From the NCBI GenBank assembly GCA_937881505.1, contig CALGEM010000056.1, positions 1 to 11,660 on the forward strand: a DNA stretch of 11,660 nucleotides, read 5' to 3'. A program made the translations under genes and the position numbers. Below the pieces are notes generated by a model. It had not been told where the DNA came from and made no database searches. It saw only the letters and a list, made by a program, of their open reading frames with translations. Position 1 is the first letter of the stretch. The number at the start of each line of letters is the position of its first letter. The stretch comes from an uncultured euryarchaeote (lineage in GTDB: Archaea > Thermoplasmatota > Poseidoniia > Poseidoniales > Poseidoniaceae). Below are positions 1 to 6,100 of this stretch, in pieces.

Positions 1-1049
1 CCGGGATTGGTGAAGCGGAGTGTGCCATTGAGATGGGGTGGTAGAAAGGTGTTACCCAAGTAGGCGCCGTTGGTGGAGGGCCAGGCCGTTACCCCCTCCG
101 TTGCATCCGTGTTTGCTTTCATCATCAAGCGGGATGGGGTGCTTGTGGTGATGTGGACCACGCTGTCTTCATCGAGGTCAACCTCGTGCGTGAAATGAAC
201 ACCGGTTCGTGCAAGACCGGTTGGCATTGCGTAGTGAATGGTGGTTTCACCGTCAACAGTGATGTGAATTTGATTGGCCGTTTCACTCAGAAGTTGAACA
301 GTGTGTTGGCCTGCCATGACCGGTATGGACCAGGCTTGTCCCCGTTTATCCGCTGGTTCGGGGGAATTTGGAAGGACGTAGGTTGCCCCGCTGCTTCCAA
401 TCAGGCCGTGGACATTGAGGGCATGGCTTGAGGTCAACACGGCTTCTCCGATGGCTACCAAATCAAAGGTGGCCATTTCATCAACTCGTAGTGAGATGAC
501 CTGGCGTTCCTCTCCGTTCTCAACTAAGGTCACCTCAATCGGGCCGAGCGGCATCGCTAACCCGGGCGTGACGGTCACCATCACCGTATCAAGGACTGCC
601 TCCAGGGTATAGTGGTAAGGTCTGTCTGGACCCAGGCGAAGGTCCGTGATGCACACGGCTTCGATGAAACTCTCGGGGTGTCGAATCTCCAATGTATCGT
701 CAAAATCCAAAGCTCCTCGTGCTCGCAGACTCATGTCTTCGGCCCATGTAGCGGAGTACCACATGCCCCCTCGCAAACTGTCCCAAACCAACTCGCCGTC
801 AACGGGAATCAGGGTGGCTTGCGCCACATCACCTGGCATTCCTCGCTCGCTGAGTGCCGAAGTTTCGTGTGCGAGGAGGGTCATCTGTGACGACATATCG
901 TGGCGCTCGACCGAGCCTTCCATTTCCTCGATGACCGGCATCATGGAAACCATCATCAATCCGATGATGGAGAGGACGCCACCGAACAAGAGAACCGTTG
1001 CGACAGCGGCGGAAACAGCCTCTTCGTCCCTGCGCATGGATCCGTTCAC
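1..1049 (-). CDS. Archaeal type IV pilin-like secreted protein, C-terminus cut off by window edge
   Basis: The frame is open from a GTG at 1049 to the left edge (349 complete codons, no stop). The N-terminus reads RRDEEAVSAAVATVLLFGG: a charged leader, then one hydrophobic segment at about residues 11-37. This is the layout of archaeal class III (prepilin-type) signal peptides, with the rest of the protein outside the membrane. The body of about 310 residues is beta-rich with no motif I recognise. The GTG start overlaps the upstream stop (GTGA, 4 bases) and sits 4 bases after a strong GGAGGTGA site. The ATG at 1037 is 16 bases from that site, so GTG is preferred. The overlap implies translational coupling with the 361-residue protein. 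True pilins are usually much shorter, so this may be a minor pilin, a pseudopilin or simply a membrane-anchored surface protein. The coding frame is secure; the pilin label is by N-terminal pattern only. Confidence 0.82.
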   Translation of the reverse strand, partial: MNGSMRRDEEAVSAAVATVLLFGGVLSIIGLMMVSMMPVIEEMEGSVERHDMSSQMTLLAHETSALSERGMPGDVAQATLIPVDGELVWDSLRGGMWYSATWAEDMSLRARGALDFDDTLEIRHPESFIEAVCITDLRLGPDRPYHYTLEAVLDTVMVTVTPGLAMPLGPIEVTLVENGEERQVISLRVDEMATFDLVAIGEAVLTSSHALNVHGLIGSSGATYVLPNSPEPADKRGQAWSIPVMAGQHTVQLLSETANQIHITVDGETTIHYAMPTGLARTGVHFTHEVDLDEDSVVHITTSTPSRLMMKANTDATEGVTAWPSTNGAYLGNTFLPPHLNGTLRFTNP

Positions 1050-2131
1050 CGACTCACCTCCACGCGCTGGATGTCCACTTCAAAGTACAAAGGTAGGCTC
1101 TGTGCTGAGACACTGAATCCATCTGCACCGCTGGCCCGCTCGTAAGGTGCGAAGCCGATGTAGGTGTCCAAGGTGCCTGCTGAACGCTGCACGGTGTATT
1201 CAGATAGCCAACTGTTGTGGTATTGGGGCGTGATGACGTCGTGAAGTGCGTTGAAGACGTTGAAGTTGACATTGTAGGCCTGACCGGTGAAAAGCGTCAT
1301 GGGTCCTTGGGATACAAATTGCATGCCAACATTTGACCCGGAGCCGATGCTGCCGTTGGCGGTGACATCGGTCAGCAGGATGGAGAGGCGCAATTCATCG
1401 TTGGCCATGCGGTCAAATTCAACCGATGGCATGGCGCTGACCTCCCATGCTTGGTTTGGAAACCGTTCTGCCCGAGCGTTGTTCATCAACGCAATTTGAT
1501 GTTCGCCTTGGCCAAGAGAGGTGGTGATTTGCAAACCTGAAAGGGTCCACATGACCTGGCGGTGGAGCGGTTCTTCATCCGCTCCGTAAACGGTGATGAT
1601 CATCCAGTGGGAGGCACTGGCGTTGTGTGTGATGAACACCTCCAAGTGACTACGGGTCACATCGTCCTCGAAGTAGACGCCGGGCGATTCAACCGAGATG
1701 GAGCGCGCTGTTTCATTGGCCGCCAACACCGCCACCGTCGTATCGTTGACATGGCGTAATTGGATGCGTTCGCGTTCAGTCAAGTCGGCGCTGATGGTCC
1801 AATGCTCTACATTTTGCACGGTGCGGATGGATGTGGATTGAATGGCCAGTGTGTTGCGAAATCCGGTTCCTTCAGGTGCGTTTCCAGCGACCTCAAGCCG
1901 GTCCTCAATGCGGTCGGCCAATCCCGTGGCTGAATTCCAGTTGGTGTTGTCTTCAAAATCCGAGAGGTAAGGGTTGAGAAAAACCCAGACACCACCCATG
2001 ATCGTGATGACCATGGCCAAGAGCATGACCACACCAAGAACCTCGCTGACACCACGGTCTTCATCGCGCAAGCGATGAGACGCAAGTTGGCCGGCGCGTC
2101 GGTTCACAAGGTTGACACAACCCCGTATCAT
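1046..2131 (-). CDS. Archaeal type IV pilin-like secreted protein, 361 aa
   Basis: A basic leader of about 27 residues ends in RDEDRG. It is followed by VSEVLGVVMLLAMVITIMGG and a single hydrophobic stretch at about residues 28-52. The RG-VSEVLG junction matches the pattern of archaeal pilin N-termini (G/VSxVxGVxLM), where a PibD/FlaK-type peptidase would cut after the glycine. Residues 55-361 form a polar, beta-rich ectodomain with several N-glycosylation sequons (NDT, NET, NAS, NGS) and no catalytic motif that I recognise. The ATG at 2131 has GAGGTGA 8 bases upstream. The gene lies 32 bases after the MBL-hydrolase stop and overlaps the next pilin-like gene by 4 bases, so the three are probably one transcript. 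At 361 residues it is large for a structural pilin; a minor or adhesive pilin, or an anchored surface protein, is equally possible. Confidence 0.87.
   Translation of the reverse strand: MIRGCVNLVNRRAGQLASHRLRDEDRGVSEVLGVVMLLAMVITIMGGVWVFLNPYLSDFEDNTNWNSATGLADRIEDRLEVAGNAPEGTGFRNTLAIQSTSIRTVQNVEHWTISADLTERERIQLRHVNDTTVAVLAANETARSISVESPGVYFEDDVTRSHLEVFITHNASASHWMIITVYGADEEPLHRQVMWTLSGLQITTSLGQGEHQIALMNNARAERFPNQAWEVSAMPSVEFDRMANDELRLSILLTDVTANGSIGSGSNVGMQFVSQGPMTLFTGQAYNVNFNVFNALHDVITPQYHNSWLSEYTVQRSAGTLDTYIGFAPYERASGADGFSVSAQSLPLYFEVDIQRVEVSR
1054..1061 (-). promoter_or_regulatory. Shine-Dalgarno site GGAGGTGA for the second pilin-like gene
   Basis: On the minus strand GGAGGTGA lies inside the last codons of the 361-residue gene, 4 bases before the GTG at 1049. 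It decides the start: the next in-frame ATG (1037) is too far away. A site inside the upstream gene together with a 4-base stop/start overlap fits coupled translation. Confidence 0.7.
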
Positions 2132-2139
2132 TTAGCCAT

Positions 2140-2146
2140 TCACCTC
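2140..2146 (-). promoter_or_regulatory. Shine-Dalgarno site GAGGTGA for the 361-aa pilin-like gene
   Basis: GAGGTGA on the minus strand lies 8 bases before the ATG at 2131, within the 32-base gap after the MBL-hydrolase stop codon. It supports that start over the in-frame internal GTG codons. Confidence 0.6.
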
Positions 2147-2163
2147 AAAGTGGGCGTCAACGC

Positions 2164-2976
2164 TCAGTTGGTTGCCTTTTTTTCGGCCTCGGCTGTCTCT
2201 TCGACCTTGCCGATGTAGTGGGAAAAATCCGGGCCGTCTTGGGCGGAGATGCGAAGGTCGCCAGAGAACACCTCGTCGATGAAGTACAAGACCGTTGACT
2301 CGGCGAGGTGGGGCATGTTGTTTTTCTCGCTCAAGTGTGTCAACGTGATGCTTCGCGTTTTTTCTGTGCACACTTCGGACAAAAATTGACCAGTCTGTTC
2401 GTTGGACAAGTGTCCACCTCGGCCAGAGATGCGGTCTTTGAGTGAGTAGGGATAAGGCCCGTACATCAGTTTGTTGTGGTCGTAGTTGGCCTCAATGGAA
2501 ATGTGCTCGCAGCCACGAACGTGGTTGACCAACTCGTCGGTCCATGAACCAAGGTCGGTGATGATGGCGGCTCGTTCGCCTCCATGGCTTGCGACAAACG
2601 CCACGTTATCTGACCCTGCGTGGGGTACCGGTACGGGCAAAATCGCCAAATCCTCACCTACGCGAACGAGGTCAAGCGCCTCAAAGTAGGTGGTGAGTTC
2701 GGGGAGCAGGTCTAATTCCAAGGCCGTTCGTTCGTTGGCCAAAACGCGAATATTCCAACGAGTTTGAAGGACCTTGGCTCCACCACCATGGTCGCCGTGA
2801 TGATGTGAGATGAACACACAATCGATGTCTTCTGGTTTGAGTTCCAACCGAGCCAACCGCTTGGCCAGTTGTGCCCCGCTGAACCCTTGGTCCACCAACA
2901 CCTTGACACGAGGGGTCTCAAGCAACGTCGAGTTGCCTCGACTGCCGGTGCCCAAGTGGGTGATGGTCATGGTCAT
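2164..2976 (-). CDS. MBL-fold metallohydrolase, YycJ/WalJ-like (phosphodiesterase or exonuclease family)
   Basis: This 270-residue cytoplasmic protein has the metallo-beta-lactamase metal site: H58-x-H60-x-D62-H63 (SHHHGDH), H119 (VPHAGSD), D141 (ITDLGSW) and H214 (LTHLSEKNN). The N-terminal HLGTGSRGNSTLLE strand and the GRGGHLSNEQTG segment near 185-196 are typical of the YycJ/WalJ branch of COG1235. In bacteria members of that branch have been described as DNA exonucleases; the related PhnP is a cyclic phosphodiesterase. All metal ligands appear intact, so it should be active, but the substrate cannot be read from sequence. There is no signal peptide, in contrast to every other gene here. 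The start is ATG 2976 or ATG 2970 (MTMTITHLG). Only a weak GGAG lies 13 bases before the first, so the transcript may be leaderless or nearly so. It is probably the first gene of the minus-strand operon. The family call is firm; any functional link to the pilin-like genes is unproven. Confidence 0.92.
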   Translation of the reverse strand: MTMTITHLGTGSRGNSTLLETPRVKVLVDQGFSGAQLAKRLARLELKPEDIDCVFISHHHGDHGGGAKVLQTRWNIRVLANERTALELDLLPELTTYFEALDLVRVGEDLAILPVPVPHAGSDNVAFVASHGGERAAIITDLGSWTDELVNHVRGCEHISIEANYDHNKLMYGPYPYSLKDRISGRGGHLSNEQTGQFLSEVCTEKTRSITLTHLSEKNNMPHLAESTVLYFIDEVFSGDLRISAQDGPDFSHYIGKVEETAEAEKKATN

Positions 2977-3164
2977 GTGAACAACGGCACTCCGGCGCGG
3001 GAGGGACTTGAATGCACCGATAAGGGCGGTTTGAAAGTGTTGTTTTTCCGACCAAAACCACCGATTGGAACGGCGATTTGTATGAACATTGTTCCATCAC
3101 CCTCATAAGCAATCCAAGCAAGGTGAAAAGAGAGCGAGGCGGAGGCTTTGCCGAGGGTGAGTTC
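2977..3164. promoter_or_regulatory. Divergent intergenic region, probable two-way promoter
   Basis: This 188-base gap lies between the starts of the MBL-hydrolase gene (minus) and the giant repeat-protein gene (plus), so promoters for both directions should be here. A/T-rich stretches that could serve as TATA elements occur near 3074-3086 (gatttgtatgaac, readable on both strands) and 3102-3108 (tcataag). None is a clean match to the archaeal consensus, so I do not assign individual boxes. No RNA gene or convincing terminator was seen. Confidence 0.5.
3084..3094. promoter_or_regulatory. 11-base palindrome GAACATTGTTC in the divergent promoter region
   Basis: A perfect 5+1+5 inverted repeat (GAACA-T-TGTTC), about 70 bases before the giant-gene ATG and about 108 bases before the hydrolase ATG. 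An overlapping wider pair, TGGAAC at 3066-3071 and GTTCCA at 3091-3096, shares the right arm. The size and place would suit an operator for a dimeric regulator, but palindromes of this length also occur by chance. Confidence 0.3.
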
Positions 3165-6100
3165 ATGCGACGAAGTCAGACAACCATCTTGACCACGCTT
3201 GCCGTGATTGCAAGCCTTCTGTTCATGTCGCAATTCCCGGCCATCTCCAATGTCTCCAACGTTCATCCCGATGACACCGATGGGACGCCTCCCCCCAACA
3301 CCGATACCGACGGCGATTTGATTCCCGACGTCCACGAAACGCTGTTCGAGGAATGGATGAATTGGACCGCTGTTGACGGACGCGATGTCATCATTCCCGG
3401 CCTTGACAAAAACAACGCTTCGGATGCTTCCACCGACCGAGACCGGGACGGCCTCAACGCCACGGAAGAGTTCTGCTGGCCGTATCCAGCCAACTGCACC
3501 GCCCCTGGGTTCCCACGAGGTCTCACTGGTCAACTGGACGAAAACAGTGACCGTGTTTACCTTGACCCACGGGTGTCCGACTCAGACGGGGACGGTATGC
3601 CGGACGGGTATGAGGCCTACATGTGTCACCGCATGGGCGGATTTGACCCGACCACGCTGCGCTACCTCTGCCCGTCCTTTGACCCGCTCAACGGCAGCGA
3701 CTTGACGCTGGACGGGGACAACGACGGATTTGACGTTGACAGGGACGGCGTTCTTAGCGATGCTGAACGCTACACGGCTCCCGAAGAATACGCTCACGGA
3801 ACGCCATCAAATTTCACAGCTGAACTCGATGGACTTTGGTGCCACGCCACCCTGCCGGAGGGCGCCGTGTTGAAGAATTGGCCTTACTTGCCATCCGGTG
3901 CTAACGCCACCTTCCACAACCTGCTGAATGCCTGCACCTCTCGCGCCGAAAACCCGGTGGGCGAGGACCTCTGGTTGGGCACGGATCCAGTGTTGGATGA
4001 TTCTGACCGCTACCTTTGGGACGGGTTCTCCATTCGCCCGCTTTACCCCTCCTTTGGTGACGGAATACCCGATGGATGGGAAGTGCATTTTGGACTTGAC
4101 CCCCTAAACCGCTCCAATGCTTTGGAGGACCCGGACATGGACGGTTGGGACACCAACCGCGACGGCGGTATCAGTCAGGACTTGGCTCGGACACAGACAG
4201 CACTTGACCTCGGCGAAGCGTTGTCAACCCTTGAGGAATATTTGGTTCACTACGACGACGGCAACACCGTTTACCCCGGTCTCAAAACGACCCTTGTAGG
4301 TGATGAGGCTGCGTTTGAAACGATGCCGCTTGTCTACGATGTGCCAGAGGATGTCCTCGCCATTATGCATCATGATATTCGGGTCCTTGAGGAACACGAC
4401 GGATCCGTTTACGCATTGACGAAATATGGGGTCAGCGTTGTTGATCATGAAGCCAATACGCAAAGTCACCACTGGCTCCCTCAAGGTGTCCTTCTCCACG
4501 ACGGATTCCTTGCCACCTCCAACGGTGCACCCTATGCACTCGTGATGGGAACGAGCATCGGTTTTGCCGTTGCACCACTTTTGGCAGATGGTAGTCTGGG
4601 AACCATCACGACTTGGGATTGGAGTCTTTCAGAACCGATTCACGCCGTAGCGCCGCTTGCAGGTGAAGATGTGAACCTTCACGCTATTGGATTGGGTCAC
4701 GCTGGCGAAGGCGCCATTGTGGAGGTCGACAGCGCTGCTTCCATCGCCTCAACCCATGCGCTCGGCGCTGGGTTGCAAGCTGGTTTGGCCGAAGCAAATG
4801 CGAGCGTCAGCGCCATTGAGCACGGGTTGGTAGGTGGCACCACGTTCCATCTCTTTGTGGGCACTGACCGAGGATTGTTCATTGTCGATACGCCTTCAGC
4901 ACGGGACGAAGCAACCGGTTCCTGGCGTTTCTTTTACACGCCAGAGTCCAATCCCATTCCAACCAACGTCGACGAACTTCGCAGTTTGCCACTCGGGTCA
5001 AACGACAACCCCGCAGAAGTCCGGGACATCGTGCTCGACGGCCCGGCCTCATCCAACGCCCAAGCCCTTTGGTTCGGTACGCCCTCTGGCCTACACAAAC
5101 TGGATTTAAACGATGATTTCATTGAACACAGCGGGCTGATGACGCATCCGGGAGTTGACGGAAAACTTTCCAGCGAATCCAACAACATCCACGCCATCCA
5201 CCCCACAGGGGATGAGTTGCTCATTGGTTCACAGTGGGGCCTTTGGGCCTTGGCGGGTGATTACACCGCCGTTTACGGCCTTCAGGACCAAACAAGGCTT
5301 CCCGGTGAAATCGTCGCCATCGCCACCTCGGTTGGTGAGGGCAATGTCACTGTCTACGGTGCCGCTTCTCCGGGTCAATTTGCCAACCTCCTGCTCATGG
5401 ATCCCGGTGCGAATGATTCCGATTCCGACGGGATGCCTGACGGATGGGAAGTGGTTCACGGCCTCGACCCCACCGACCCTTGGGATGCACTCTACGACAA
5501 CGATGCAGACGGCCTTGACCTTGATCAGTCGGGTGATATGAGCCTTGAGCGATTGTGGACAAACCTTGACGAATTCCGCTACACCAAACTCACGCCGGAG
5601 GGTTACAATTCCACTGACCCACGGGAAGGTGATACCGATGGTGATGGCGTTGGTGACGGGGCGGAATATTACGGCTTCTTCTATGAACAGAGCAATCTAT
5701 GGTGCCACTATACGGTCCAACTGGTCTATGTCTGCGATGATGCCAAGGGTGCGGCAGCCAATGCAACCTACCTTGCGATGGCCAATGTTGACGCAGCTAC
5801 AGACCCGACCAATCACGACACTGACGGCGACGGTATGCCTGACGGTTGGGAAATCCAACATCGTCGCTGGGTGGGTGATACCTTCTCGGGTGGAAACAAC
5901 TGGAGTCTTGACCCGTTGCGTCCAGAGGATGCGAACTGGGACGCTGACGGCGATGGCCTACCAAACCTGTGCGAGTACCAATGGTCGGTCGTTCGCTTGA
6001 TGGGCATCAACGGTGACTTGCTGGAAGAATATGGCGAAACAACTGAGGCTGCAGAGGCATGGGCAGTGGCAGACCCGAATCTTGTGGATTCAGACGGTGA

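Noticed and set aside
646..1116. Plus-strand open frame of 156 codons at the left edge
   Set aside because: It is antisense to the partial pilin-like gene, which has a clear N-terminal signal, an SD site and an unbroken frame to the edge.
3040..3048. T-run near 3042-3047 as a terminator
   Set aside because: It has no gene upstream on the plus strand to terminate, since the region lies between two divergent starts, and no stem precedes it.
3078..3164. Earlier ATG start for the giant gene at 3078
   Set aside because: It would place 29 polar residues ahead of a normal signal peptide and lacks a ribosome site. The ATG at 3165 has both a signal peptide and an SD-like site.
2973..3533. Minus-strand open frame of 186 codons across the divergent gap
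   Set aside because: It covers the signal peptide and first repeats of the giant gene in antisense and overlaps the hydrolase start. Its low-complexity G/V content fits a shadow frame.
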